A stretch of DNA of 64,000 nucleotides. It comes from Filosporella fistucella. Its lineage: Eukaryota > Ascomycota > Leotiomycetes > Helotiales. The first letter of the stretch is position 1; every line of letters starts with the position of its first letter. The stretch is taken from contig JAQJZZ010000008.1 in NCBI GenBank assembly GCA_030077755.1, forward strand, positions 4,340,001 to 4,404,000, given 5' to 3'. Positions 1 through 10,372 of the stretch are shown in pieces. The notes below the pieces were generated by a model. The model did not search any database, was not told where the DNA came from, and saw only the letters and a program-made list of their open reading frames with translations. Position numbers and translations under genes: made by a program.

Positions 1-222
1 GGTCCACCAGATGACAAAGGTGGCGGAGGCGGTGGCCATGGAGGAGGTGGTCATAGTGGTGGAGCGCCGGGCAAAGGAGGGAGCTCGATTCCCCCGGCTG
101 TTCCTGCTGCGGGTGGCGGCAAGGGTAGAAAGAGCTCGGCGTTAAGTTTGACACAGCTGAGTCAACAAACAAGGTCCAGAGATGTCTTTATATTGGGACT
201 AACTGCTTTGCTCCTGGGCTGA
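1..222 (+). CDS. C-terminal end of a Gly/His-rich protein with hydrophobic tail (partial)
   Basis: Frame 1 is open from the first base of the window to a TGA at 220-222, so this is the last 73 codons of a gene that starts upstream. The visible part begins with a Gly/His run (GGGGGGHGGGGHSGG), goes through a Pro/Ala/Gly stretch and a basic-polar segment, and ends in a short hydrophobic tail (VFILGLTALLLG). A low-complexity stalk followed by a hydrophobic C-terminus is typical of fungal secreted proteins that receive a GPI anchor, but the anchor site itself cannot be fixed here. No catalytic domain is visible, so no function is assigned. Confidence 0.55.
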   Translation, partial: GPPDDKGGGGGGHGGGGHSGGAPGKGGSSIPPAVPAAGGGKGRKSSALSLTQLSQQTRSRDVFILGLTALLLG

Positions 223-1369
223 AATCCCGTAACAGTGTACATGCTGGGGATGTCGTCAGTTGCCTCAAACAAAATGAGTCCATATTGTAAGATAAGTAGA
301 GGAGTATGAAGATGTATTTCAAAACACCTCAAAGATTTCGTGTCTCCCAGAACCAGCAGATTTGACAAACGTGAATGGATACCTAATCAATGCTTTGAAG
401 TATTCAGAGTGACGGCGGCAACTGCGCCAGTGGTTCAGAGGAGAATCAGTGAAACCCTCATCGTGGATTGAGTTTGTTTTAGATTATGGGTGTAGATCTT
501 GTTGTCCTTATTGACTAGTGGACAAGGCTTTGTTGAGATGGAATGTACTTTTGCTTTGTTATGTTTGAATTGATGAAGACTGTAACGGATTGAATCTGCG
601 AACCGAAGAATAAATGCTGTCGGATCCTGCTTCTTCAGAGAACGGATATTTTTCATTCATCGCTTTAAGCTCAATTTTTCCGTCGGCTAGAGATATAGTA
701 ATTTTACTTATGAAATCAAAGTTATTAAATGATCGCTAGACAGATGTGGGAATCTGAGAGTAGGAATGCAATTCAGTTTCTTTAGTGATTAGGCAAGGGA
801 ACAAATCTTGAATGTGTAGTATCACCGCTCTCGACCTGATGCCCGCAAGCTAAGATTCTTCGCTTTTATGAAATGACAAGCTCAATCGCAACAACTATTC
901 TAAGCAAGTGCTGGTTGGCGTAAGAGTGTGACTGTCTGTAGCCTAGCGGACAGTAAGACTCTTGACATCAATTACGATAAAACCACCCATCGAAGAATGC
1001 TTCGTTCGGTGGCACGTGAAAATAGTAAGACGTGGACAAACCCACGAGACTTGGAGCAGCTACAGATACGGCTGTGGCGTAAGACTTTTGTCATCGCAAC
1101 TTGTTCGATTTTTTTTGGCTTGAATTTTCATCTTCCCGATGATTTCGTTTTTGCGTGTTTTTTTTTGGTCCCAAACTCCATAATTTTGCAGCCTTGATAT
1201 TGACCAAACCATCATGTTTCGATCTTGGACAACTACTTCCAGTCCAGAAAGAGTATTAATGATCCCCGGCAATCTGTCGCTCTTTATTGTTTGTCAACAG
1301 ACTTGACTTTTGGGAGAAGAGCGCGTGGAATTTTACCCAAAAAACACAAGCCTCGCCAACATACTCGAT
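223..1369. other. intergenic region, no gene seen
   Basis: Short open frames on both strands lack splice logic, domains or codon structure and are taken as chance. One CACGTG E-box lies at 1013-1018. T-runs at 1111-1117 and 1161-1168 fit non-coding DNA. Confidence 0.5.
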
Positions 1370-1675
1370 ATGAACGCGGTACCTTTCCTTCTCATTTTCA
1401 TCATAAGCTTTGCTATACAAGTTGCCTCGCCCCCAGTCCGAAGTTCCAGCGAAGACGTCTATAGCTGCGAAGAAACGAGAGCGGCGAATACCACTCGAGC
1501 CTGTATTCAGAGCGCAAGAGAGCAGCTTGTCGTAGGAAGCAACACCACGTTGAAGTCTGTCGCTTTCAGATCAGTCGGCTCGAGACAGTTGGGTAACGGT
1601 ACTGAATACGATCGAAAGATTTGGTGTCCAGGGTCGATCGCGTTGGTTGTTGCTGGAGTATTTGCGTTTGCCTAA
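1370..1675 (+). CDS. small secreted protein, hypothetical
   Basis: A 101-residue frame starts at ATG 1370. It opens with a clear signal peptide (MNAVPFLLIFIISFAIQVAS), has a polar mature part with three cysteines and several N-glycosylation sequons (NTT, NTT, NGT), and ends in a hydrophobic segment (GSIALVVAGVFAFA) that would suit a GPI signal. The frame is open 20 codons further upstream, but the ATG at 1370 places the signal peptide at the N-terminus. No family is recognised. Small size and a lack of introns leave a real chance that this is not a gene, but a signal peptide and hydrophobic tail at the two ends is an unlikely accident. Confidence 0.42.
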   Translation: MNAVPFLLIFIISFAIQVASPPVRSSSEDVYSCEETRAANTTRACIQSAREQLVVGSNTTLKSVAFRSVGSRQLGNGTEYDRKIWCPGSIALVVAGVFAFA

Positions 1676-2110
1676 ATGGAGTGATATCAACACTTGGCGG
1701 ATAGGATTGGTTTGGCTGGAGCGAATCAGACAGGTCTGCACGAAACTTTCAGTGCGAGCCAGTTGGAAGAAGCATGGAAATTAGAGGTACTTGCTGATTG
1801 GGATACAGTCTTAAAGAGAATTAAAGATAATAGGGGCATCCTCAAATTTGGTAGATAGAGAGTAAAATTAAACTCCTCAAGGGACCATACTGTGGTACGT
1901 TGAGCAATGAGACATCTAAACAATAACAAATTAGACTTTCAGTTGAGTGATGGTACTTCCTCCGTTTCAAGAAGAATAACATTTGAGATTTGATCTTAAC
2001 GTCTTTTGTGTCATTTCTCAATTGCAGCATCTCCAACTCTGGAGATTGAAGCAGGTATATTGTATTACAAGCGAGTGCCTCAGCACCGGATCACCCTCCG
2101 ATCAAACCAC
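1676..2110. other. intergenic region, no gene seen
   Basis: This holds the downstream flanks of the small secreted protein (plus strand) and SEC22 (minus strand), so it is a convergent terminator region. Nothing coding is supported. Confidence 0.5.
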
Positions 2111-3155
2111 TCATCCCCATCTGAACCAGATGAAGATCAGGATAAACAATACAACCCCGGCAATAGGTCCATACTGCTTCAGCATCAACTCCCAATTTAT
2201 TCTCACTGCCGCCTTTCGGTATTTTTTACTGTCCTCCCTCAATCTACTGCTCACTTCTCCCATTCGCTCCAAACTATCTCCTCTGTATAGCAAATCCTCA
2301 ATATTCTTGGTCATAACCTTGGTTACATCCCTCAACTCATCATTCAGCTTGTCTAGGTTTTGGGTCGCTCGTGTATCAGAGTATGTGCTCTTGGTTCGTG
2401 AAATGAAGGTATCAAACTCCATGAAGGCGTATGGACGAAGTGTAGGTGAGTGGATTTGTTGAGGAGAGTAGGTGGTGCTGAACTCGCCCGAGAGATCGGA
2501 AAGGTAGGTGAAGGCTAGCTTTCGGGGGTATGAGCGCTCAGAAATGCAGATGTAGATTATGTCTTGGGAAATAAGGTAGCTGTTGCAGATGTTAGCACGG
2601 ATTCACTTAAAAGAGTGCTGGCATATGTAAATCTAAAACAAAGGCGAGTTAAAAGAACGTTTGACGATGTGGCTACACTTGCTGAGTGCCGGCTGGAGGC
2701 TACCAGTCGGGAGGGCAAGCACTTTGTCTGCCATGATTGTCGCTTCAAGTAATACTGCAATCGTAGATCATCTGGCACTTTCTCCAAATGTCGCTGCTGC
2801 TCTCTCTGCGATATACATATCCCCTTCCATCCAGCAGCCCCCATCTCGAGTTACAGAAACTTTAGAACGTACTGGAGGGTATACTGGTTGCTCTCGATAC
2901 TAGCTTGCGGTTCGGAATTGCGATTGAGTCTTTTCAAGACTTGTTTGACTTGGTCTTTGATCTCATGAAGAGCTCCTCCATCCTATAGTCAATGTCAGCG
3001 CCGGTACAATTTGCTGAGATGTGTGCGCTGACATGCTCGTCGTCGGAAGATGCGCATAGATAGAGCCCTGCAATTTATCGTAAGAAACCACCTAAATCCA
3101 TGCCAGTGGAGATTTACATACCATCCAACCTAATTATTTGTGTAGATTTAATCAT
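2111..3155 (-). CDS. sec22: Sec22, R-SNARE of ER-Golgi transport
   Basis: Four exons on the minus strand (3155-3122, 3067-3033, 2982-2873, 2579-2111) join in frame to a 215-residue protein, the usual Sec22 length. The N-terminus (MIKSTQIIRLDGLYLCASSDDE) and the following QASIES and SERSYPRKLAFTYL stretches are the longin domain. The R-SNARE helix follows (LNDELRDVTKVMTKNIEDLL, with the zero-layer Arg in LLYRGDSL). A single C-terminal membrane anchor (IAGVVLFILIFIWFRW) ends the protein. Introns begin GTATGT, GTCAGC and GTACGT; the GTCAGC donor is the weakest call. Known role: Sec22 sits on COPII and COPI vesicles and forms SNARE complexes with Sed5/Bet1/Bos1 and with Ufe1. SEC16, another ER-exit factor, lies in the same window but 43 kb away. 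Confidence 0.95.
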
Positions 3156-4417
3156 GGTTGCGGTAGAACTTGTCCTTCTTTGATATGTTCGAAGCTAAAG
3201 TGTGGAGTTTAGGTCTCGATGCGCGTCATTTGCCGGACTGGTGAAGTCCGTAGCTGCTGATCGAATTTGAAAGAACTAACAAATTCTCATCAGAGAGAAG
3301 GAAGAGGCAGAGAGTCAGATAGACAAAGAGCCCGGGAGATAGGAACTGAATGAGCGTCGTGGACAATCAGGTTGACAGATTCCTTGTTATCGCATAGCTG
3401 TTCTCTGCCATTATTTTGGGAGCTTCGGGGAAATGATGTTCCGGGCGGTGAGAAAGAATCAGTCATCACCACAAGGACTAGTACGAGGCGGTTAGGCGCT
3501 GTCTTCCATTTCATCTATTTCATTGATTTCTCGGAAAGGTTATGATGATCAGCGACGTAATTTGTTATCGCCTTACTTTTCCAGTGTAAGGATGTTGGAA
3601 TAATCCCCAAATTTAGTAGGGTATATCAGGAAAATGGAGGTAGAAGTAGAGCAGGATGGCGTACCACAGCCTGTGAGTCTTTGTCGTTCTCTTGTTGTGA
3701 ATTTTCTGGATTGGATGCCTCTATCCAACGCCATCTAGTCCAAGCCTTATCGCTTTCAGTCACTTCCTTCTCACTTTAGCACATCTCTCTTCTCATATGC
3801 AGCTGATTGTTTATTCTGGTGTCTATATCTTGTTTTTGATTGAAGTTTCACCTGATGCAGCTCTTTCAGTAACTTCTGAAATCTAGATCTTTACAATTTT
3901 GGCGCTTCCTGATTTCTTCTGCTTCTTTCATTCAAATGTCATCATCAACTTCCATGAAATTATTCTTCTCCCTTATTGGATTGTATGCATGCCCTACATT
4001 CATTGAGTTCACCTTTTTTCACCATTACTCGAGCAATTCAACACTTCACTAGCGTTTCCCTTTTTCAAATTTCAGCTTTGGCAAGCGTTGCTGCATTAGT
4101 CTTCGTTGCTTGTCATCCAACTCCAGACGACTTTATCACGAAAGTGATTTTGACTAGCAAGCCATCAAGTCAGTACCTCGGCCCTTGTGCTCGTCCAATT
4201 ATTGTACCAATGCTCCTCTTTTACTTCCATCGCATGCTGATATAGAGGCTATACCTAGGAGGGTAAGATCGCGCCACTGGGTCTTTCTGAACTTGAAGTT
4301 CATCAAATTTCAAACTTCGCGCTTAATCTGAATCAAGAGAATTCAGATCTTAGCACTACAAGCGCTATAACAAGAGAAGAGACCCAAGTCTGTCGTCCGA
4401 GCTGCGAGCCAATTGAG
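3156..4417. other. intergenic region, divergent promoters
   Basis: The region separates SEC22 (minus) from the hypothetical gene at 4418 (plus). A short ATG frame at 3633 (MEVEVEQDGVPQP) runs into a good GTGAGT donor, and the frame is open for about 50 codons before ATG 4418. An extra 5' exon of the downstream gene is therefore possible but not demonstrated. The rest is pyrimidine-rich and non-coding in appearance. Confidence 0.4.
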
Positions 4418-5178
4418 ATGGCCCCAACCCCTGATCGTGGTGGAGCTAAGAAGCTGAAGGGTAAAGGGAGAGCCAAAAAGTCAGAATTTGATGTTTGGAA
4501 CGAGGCGGATGCACTTTTGGGGAACGCAAAGTCAATACTGTTCAAAGATGAGACAGATATCGCGGTATGTCTTCCCAAGGTCTTCCAACCTATTACTAAC
4601 ATCAGCCATAGAAGTTCATGAAAGACCCTCTAGCGCAAGGATTTTTGGCATCTACCTCGACCAATACAGCTTTTACGTCTCTCGATCACATCGATCAGAA
4701 ACGGACCATTACATTTTTCAAAAATGACGGTCAGCTTGGATGGTATGATACCGACTATCTTACAGAGGCGTTAGATGCCTCTCGTGCTCGGGCCCGAGGC
4801 GATTACGAAGAGTACCTCGAACAAAAGTTTCTTCAGGAATGGGATCCAGAAGCCCTCGAGGAGCACAATCATGATGAAGTTAAGGGCGAGAAAAAGGGCG
4901 GTACAACAGCGAAGAGTACTAGAAAGGCGGCCGAACAAATCGCGGAATCAGATGCACGTGCAAGAAACGTCAATGCCGACGCTAAGAGACCTAAGAAGAG
5001 AATTATCCATGACTCGGAAGATAGTGAAGTGGAAAATCTGGATACTCTCCGGGCCAGCTCAGGTGCTGATGCGAATGGCGGGGTTGCGGTTACAGATGAG
5101 GATCTGGCGGGGACAACGGCGAAGAAAAGACGTCTGGAGGAGGCAGATGAGGGTGATTTCGCTGACGAACTCGCATGA
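4418..5178 (+). CDS. hypothetical nuclear-type protein, basic and acidic low-complexity tail
   Basis: Two exons (4418-4564 and 4612-5178) flank a 47-nt intron with GTATGT donor, TTACTAAC branch site and ATAG acceptor, giving 237 residues. The start is very basic (GGAKKLKGKGRAKK). A folded-looking block follows (roughly residues 27-125: FDVWNEADALLG, TITFFKNDGQLGWYDTDYL, DYEEYLEQKFLQEWDPEALE). The tail is highly charged, with a nuclear-localisation-like KRPKKR followed by an acidic serine patch (HDSEDSEVEN) resembling casein kinase 2 sites, and KKRRLEE near the end. Nuclear location is inferred from composition only. I do not recognise the family; the central block looks conserved rather than random. 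Confidence 0.75.
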
Positions 5179-5681
5179 TTTACGTATGGGAAGCCATCTT
5201 TCGGGTGAAGGGGGTTGCGTACTAGAATTATTGGCCGGGCAAGATATCTTGCGACGTCCTTATGAGCAGTAAGAGAACTATCGACTTTTCACAGCGTGTA
5301 CAAGAAACGTTACCAGCTATTCCGACTGACTTTTCCGAATTTCAAGTGTTGATTTAGGCGTCACTGACGTGATAAATGAATTTTAAATTGTATTTTGAAC
5401 CATACAGACAGAAATAAGGACGGCCTAAAATCGGCATATGATGAGGACACTATCATTCTCTCCGTATGTTTGTCAAGCCAGAGCTAAGAACCACTACATG
5501 CTTGAAAATTCCCAGAAGACGTCGGCGAAGCCGGCAAAGTTTTCATTTTCTCGCAGCTTGGTACGTCTCAATCATGATTCCATGCGAAAACGGAATTGAA
5601 ACAAGTCCGCATGTCTTCGCACTCTTTGATGTGGACACGGTTTCAGGTCCATGTTCCCGGCAGTGTGGGAAACGCCCAGCA

Positions 5682-5705
5682 AGCGGCCCGCTCATTGGGG
5701 CCGCT
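5682..5705. repeat. perfect 8-bp inverted repeat, 8-nt loop
   Basis: AGCGGCCC at 5682-5689 is answered by GGGCCGCT at 5698-5705. The octamer CGCTCATT is also directly repeated at the loop and just after the right arm. The GC-rich hairpin lies in otherwise ordinary intergenic DNA. Role unknown. Confidence 0.5.
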
Positions 5706-6421
5706 CATTTATATTTCCGAGAGCCGGATCGCCAACTAGGAGTACTTCACTCTTTCTTCCAACGGTGTTCTGGAAAGAAAGTGGGATGGCCATCAGGTTT
5801 CAAAAGTCCGAAAGGGCGAAAGTTGCTTGGACCCAGCTGAAAACACAGACTTCTCCGTAACGCAATAGCATTGGCAGCTGAGACAATAAAGCATCTCTTG
5901 CGAAAAATAACAAGCGCCGCGATTTGCTTACCTAGTTCTGCTCAAGTATGCGGATTGTGGAGAAATATATTGGTAAGTGGGTGAAAGAAGACAAGCTTTG
6001 AAACCTCTCTAGTCACTAAAAGTCTAGTGAGGTTCGATCTCTCTGGTTCTATTCGTCAACCCAAGTAAAGCGTCAAGAGCTGAAGCCTGCAATAGCACGT
6101 CACAACATTTTCCAAGATCTATGGTGATTAGAAATACAAGTGAATCATCGCAGCCCCCCGAAGTCGAACCTGAATGTTGCCGATGATATCACCTTCACCA
6201 TTCCTAGTTCGAGAAAAATTTGGCTCTTGCCCAACCTAAAAACTCGACGCCGCAACATTAAGCTTCATACTAGTTGCTCTAGGTTGTCATCTCTGGTGTA
6301 TTGACACAGCACATAGCCTTTCCCATACGCCGATCCGTTGGCTATATTTGGGAGACCATTTCTGGCGGACAGATACATCTCCCGAGCGCGGGGAAACATT
6401 GAGTACGGTCTGTGCGAAAAC

Positions 6422-6442
6422 TCGGATTAGTGCCTAATCCGA
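6422..6442. promoter_or_regulatory. perfect 9-bp dyad with CGG-N13-CCG geometry
   Basis: TCGGATTAG (6422-6430) and CTAATCCGA (6434-6442) form a perfect palindrome around a 3-nt centre. The ends are CGG and CCG triplets 13 nt apart, the geometry used by many dimeric Zn2Cys6 regulators. It lies about 110 nt before the ATG of a Zn2Cys6 gene, so autoregulation is a reasonable inference. Confidence 0.45.
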
Positions 6443-6551
6443 AATCTGGCAGGTGCTGTCTGATATGTAGACATCATGCCCCCAGCCTTGGACCGGTTTT
6501 CTCCTGGTTTACAATACAGTCACGACCATTCTGTCAAAATTAGTTCCAACC

Positions 6552-8504
6552 ATGGTGAACACAGGAAAACCATCCACGGGTTGTCACCTCTGTCGGGCGC
6601 GGCGTATTAAGGTATGTTGTGCGATTTTGCCATGTCATGTCAAGTCATGTCATGCTCAATGCCTTATGTTAATCGGCTACAGTGCGACGAAACCAAGCCT
6701 CAATGCATGAGGTGTCGAAAACTGAAAAAGCAATGTCCTGGATATCGTGATATCACAAAGCTCACCCGGAAGCCTAAGAACAGCAATGCATCGGCATCAC
6801 GTCCACAGAGTGGCGGGACCATAACATTGAATGGAGATTGCCTCAGTCAAGATGAAGAGATGACTCTGATTGACAGCTTCGGCAGTTCATCCATCGATTC
6901 TATTCATGATCTGAATATGCACGAAGCTCAAGACATCACTGATATCATCCAAGTCTCCAGATCAAATGTCAATCCCTATTCTCCATCCTCCAAGTTAGAT
7001 AACCTTCGGAAGTTCCTCACGTATGGAATGATACCAGATTTTAATCCAATGGGATCCCCCAAATCGGCTCTGTCAACTCCAGTGACCCAGCAAGCCGCTT
7101 GCTACTTTCTATCAAACTTCGTTTTGATTCCCGAAGCTGGCGTTGGACGAAGCTATTTCAACTTCCTTGTCCCTTTACTCAACTCGAAGAACTCCACACC
7201 CGCCTTGTCAAGTGCATTCTGTGCAGTATCCCTTGCTGCATTCGGTGCTCGCCCAAGCGCTCGCACAGTGCCTCCGAAAGCGCAAGCTTATTATCTTCAG
7301 GCGTTAAGACAGATCAAAAGTGCTGTGGCGGATTCTTCAATGACGGCGAATGACACTGTGATTGCAGCGGTATTGCTGCTGGCAAGATTCGAGGTAATAC
7401 ACAAGTAGATGATATATCGCGAGCTTTATTGACTTTCTCCTAGCAAATGTCTTCATCGCAGATGCAAATAGCCGGCTGGAGTTCACACATTGATGGGGCA
7501 GTCTCACTGATGAAAGCCCGAGGCAAAAATATTATCCGTACGCCACAAAGTCGAGAGTTGTTCTTATGTTTGAAAGAATACATGGTAGGTGAGATCGCAC
7601 ATCTTGCTGCAAGATAGCTCATGGATTCTAGACTCAGTCGTGTATCGCCACCAATCAATCAATTGACTCTGAGCTCGACTGGAGTGAGATAAAGGAAGAC
7701 GATGTAAATTCGCAAAATCTATCTGACTTGAACATCACACTCGCACAAATTCGCGCTGACTGCGGAATGGTGAGGGAGATACGTCAGGACTCAATATCAA
7801 ATATTGAGCGAGTATTGGAGCTACTTGAGGCTGCTAAGAGCCTCGAATCTCAATATGCCACCTGGACCGAATCTCTTCCATCTAATTGGGATCCTCAAAC
7901 AGTGGCGTACATCGAAACTGCGATTCCGGATCTAGCTTCTAGTCTGGTATTCCCTGGCAAGGTCGATTCGTATTCCGATCTATGGATTGCGTACAAGCTG
8001 AACATATCCCGATGTGCAAGGCTCTGGATCTGGAATACGGTCATTCGCTGTGTGGCATGGCTCGGCGGAGACGATGACTATAGACTGAAAAGCGAATATA
8101 TCACAGCAGCTCGCAAATCGCAAGCTTTGATTGAGGATATCGTAGCTAGTGTACGATACTTGTTTGGCTGTGATGGAGAAGTTGATCTTGCGACGGCGAA
8201 TGTGAGAGATTACACTGACGACAACGATGAGCATGCCCTGATGAGAGGTCGCGCTGGGCTGTTCTTGATTTGGCCTTTATTTACGGGCATGAGATCTGAT
8301 TTTGCCACAGAAGAGCAGCAGATATTCTTGAGAGGCAAGATGCGATTCTGTGCTGATGTACTGGGGATCGATCAAGCTAGGCTGGCGTTGAGGGTAAGTC
8401 TTCTATCTGGCGTGTTGAAAGTGCCTAATGTGAGGAAGACACCAGGTATGATTCCATCGACTTTGATTCAACGCGATCGGGAGGGAGTTGCAATGTTGAG
8501 TTGA
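6552..8504 (+). CDS. Zn2Cys6 transcription factor with fungal-specific regulatory domain
   Basis: Four exons (6552-6611, 6683-7393, 7444-7584, 7632-8504) give about 594 residues. The zinc cluster spans the first intron: GCHLCRARRIKC then DETKPQCMRCRKLKKQCPG, i.e. C-x2-C-x6-C-x6-C-x2-C-x6-C at residues 11-38. The remainder is the helical regulatory domain of the Fungal_trans_2 type; SFCAVSLAAFGAR-like and MQIAGWSSHIDGAVSLMKARG segments are typical. Introns have GTATGT, GTAATA and GTAGGT donors. Near the 3' end a GTAAGT at 8394 and CCAG at 8442-8445 could be an extra intron; if used, the protein would stop after LALRV instead of running to 8504. Target genes are unknown. A CGG-N13-CCG dyad lies 110 nt upstream. 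Confidence 0.88.
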
Positions 8505-8963
8505 GAGCCGGAGAGATTTTGGTTGAATGTGATCCTCTTCTTTGGGACTTGGCTTGATTTATCATTTATGACTTGATGAACATTCTACGGCTTTCTTTTG
8601 GGGGCTGATTTCTCTTGACGACATCTTTCGATGATTTTGGTAGATCTAGCGTCATATTTCAGCGTTTTGTTTTGCTCGAAATCTTCACGAAAAGGAGGAA
8701 AGAGTGACCAGTCAAGGCAACAGAATTGGCGATATATAGGATATGGGTAGGAGAATTCTCATTGCATTTCGTTGCCCCGGCTTCATCGACTAACGAAGAT
8801 GTGGTACATTGACTTGCTTTCGCACACAGGCCTCGCCCACAACTCAATTTTTGGTCAAAGGCTCAGCTTCCACAGTATGGCAGAGATCGTGTTTCATGCC
8901 AAACTCTCCTTATCCAACCATTTCTCACTGCCTCGAGCTCAACAACATGTGCATAGTATTCCT
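8505..8963. other. convergent intergenic region, no gene seen
   Basis: This lies between the 3' ends of the Zn2Cys6 gene and the DUF952 gene. Short open frames here are antisense shadows or chance. Confidence 0.5.
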
Positions 8964-9534
8964 TCATGCCACAGGTCTATCCTCTTCTCCCCATGGCCAG
9001 CTCTGACCCGTCCACTTTCCATCCCCTCTCTTCCACTCTTTCATACTTTCCACTTCATCCCTTCCCAGTTTCAATCCTGCCTCATCGCCCGCCTTCTCAT
9101 CTCCGTTGTTGTAAATATGTGGAAAGAAGCCTTTCTTTCCCTCCGTATCCCAACAGCCGCCTTTTTCAGTAGGTTCCTTCCCTTTACTATCTTCCCACTT
9201 GAACCGGGTAATTACGTCAGCAATTAGCATTCTCAAAGCAACATTTGCGATTTCTGATGATATTGTCCCAAATGCGAAAAATCGTTTTGGCGGGGTAAAA
9301 GGTATGACGTACCGTTATATACTTTTCTACTCTCTCATATGGTATTCTTAGAATATACACGGATTCTTCCGAAGCGAAGAAAGCTGACAATGTACGTAGG
9401 AGTTGGAGAGATGTAGAGAGGTGGATGAAGCCATCTCGGCGGTCCAGTGCTGATAGCGGCAGGTTTCGAGGGAGAGGAGACGGCGGCGGAGGGGAAGAAG
9501 GTAGGATTTTGTAGATGTAGGTGGGAGTTGTCAT
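8964..9534 (-). CDS. DUF952 family protein
   Basis: Two exons (9534-9313 and 9197-8964) give 151 residues. The donor is GTACGT; the acceptor is CAAG after a GCTAAT/CTGAC branch region. The first exon carries the family hallmark IYKILPS...PLSALDRRDGFIHLSTS and VYILRIPYERVEKYIT. The second supplies WED and GFFPHIYN. DUF952 proteins are small single-domain proteins of unknown biochemical activity, and the length fits. The charged C-terminal segment (GDEKAGDEAGLKLGRDEVES...) resembles fungal members. The frame would also stay open past the donor, but only the spliced form restores the WED/FPHIY part of the domain. Confidence 0.85.
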
Positions 9535-9697
9535 TTTGAGGCAGTGTGGTGTTTAGGATGGTGGTAGTGAGGATTGTGGCTGGTTATTGGTGGTGGTTCG
9601 AAAGGATTCTCGATTTTTAAGCATATCACGTGTTAGTGAGCAAATCCTGTCCACCAGGGTTCAGTCAGGTTTGAAGCAAAAAGAATAATTCTGATGC

Positions 9698-9773
9698 AGG
9701 ACCTTTGAATATTATTTTGTTACACTATCAGATACAGGACCTTTGAATATTCTTTTGTCATACTATCAGATAC
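9698..9773. repeat. 38-bp tandem duplication, two copies
   Basis: Copy 1 (9698-9735) and copy 2 (9736-9773) both begin CAGGACCTTTGAATATT and end ACTATCAGATA. They differ at only a few positions in the middle. The abutting copies point to a recent local duplication. Confidence 0.8.
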
Positions 9774-9812
9774 ATGCTAAGAATACCCTCCTTAGAACCC
9801 ACTATCGAACTC

Positions 9813-9828
9813 TCACGTGATCACGTGA
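9813..9828. promoter_or_regulatory. two abutting TCACGTGA palindromes
   Basis: The 16-mer TCACGTGATCACGTGA is two back-to-back copies of the 8-bp palindrome TCACGTGA and is itself palindromic. The CACGTG core is the E-box bound by bHLH factors of the Cbf1 type in fungi. It is about 280 nt before the DUF952 start and about 545 nt before the surface-protein gene, so either could be the target. Confidence 0.5.
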
Positions 9829-9839
9829 AATCCCGATAA

Positions 9840-10241
9840 CTTTATTTAAACTCCCTCCCAGACCATCTACAGATCTCGATTTCATCTGCAACAAACTTTC
9901 TTGGCTTACAGCCAGCCAAGCGGCAATTTCTCCGAAGAGACGATAGCGCATATGGTTCAGCTCAAGAACTGATATATGTTCTACCCCTGTCACTCAAGTC
10001 ACTTTACCATCGTCTCAAAGAATGGCTTGACCTTTACTCAGCCTTGCACCAGATCGAGTCTCTCTCCAATCACGTAAAAAGCCCAAAAGCGCTGCTCTTA
10101 CGGCTGGGACAGGCTTCTTCAAGTGTGGATCTATCAGTGGCCGCAATCCGTGGCGCACAGTCTAGTGCTGATGAAACAAGGCGCTGCAAGACGATCTATT
10201 CCCCTTGTCCATTAGCGAGTATATCTAGATATTTTGAGTAG
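9840..10241 (+). pseudogene. possible gene relic: 134-codon frame with no ATG
   Basis: From 9840 to a TAG at 10239-10241 one frame stays open and reads like protein (segments such as SLKSLYHRLKEWLDLYSALH and SVDLSVAAIRGAQSSADE), yet has no ATG in frame. It begins right after an in-frame TAA at 9837-9839. No splice acceptor or upstream exon was found. It could be an eroded gene fragment or chance; no family is recognised. Confidence 0.25.
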
Positions 10242-10372
10242 CGACTAGTAGTTAGAGCAAACGTCTGAATCCTCCCGTTGTACTTTATGATTACTGGAAA
10301 TGCGGCTCCCCTCATCCCATTTCTATTTCCTTCATCATTCGTTTTCCCATGGTCATTTTTGCATGTGCAAAA

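Larger units (their letters stand above)
5179..6551. other. intergenic region upstream of Zn2Cys6 gene
   Basis: No gene is supported. The frame at 5466-5840 has no domain or splice signals. Two perfect inverted repeats in the region (5682-5705 and 6422-6442) are listed separately. Confidence 0.45.
9535..10372. other. intergenic region with duplication, E-box dyad and an ATG-less frame
   Basis: Between two divergent genes. It contains a CACGTG at 9627-9632, a 38-bp tandem duplication, a double TCACGTGA and a 134-codon open frame without ATG; the last three are listed separately. Confidence 0.5.

Noticed and set aside
6029..6045. GGTTCGATC, resembling a tRNA T-loop.
   Set aside because: The flanking bases do not form a T-stem, acceptor stem or D-arm at the required distances.
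8772..9227. A 151-codon plus-strand frame.
   Set aside because: It is antisense to the second exon of the DUF952 gene, which has clear family motifs and splice signals.
9592..9617. GGTTCGAAAGG followed by a T-run, reminiscent of a tRNA gene end.
   Set aside because: No acceptor or anticodon stem can be drawn upstream.
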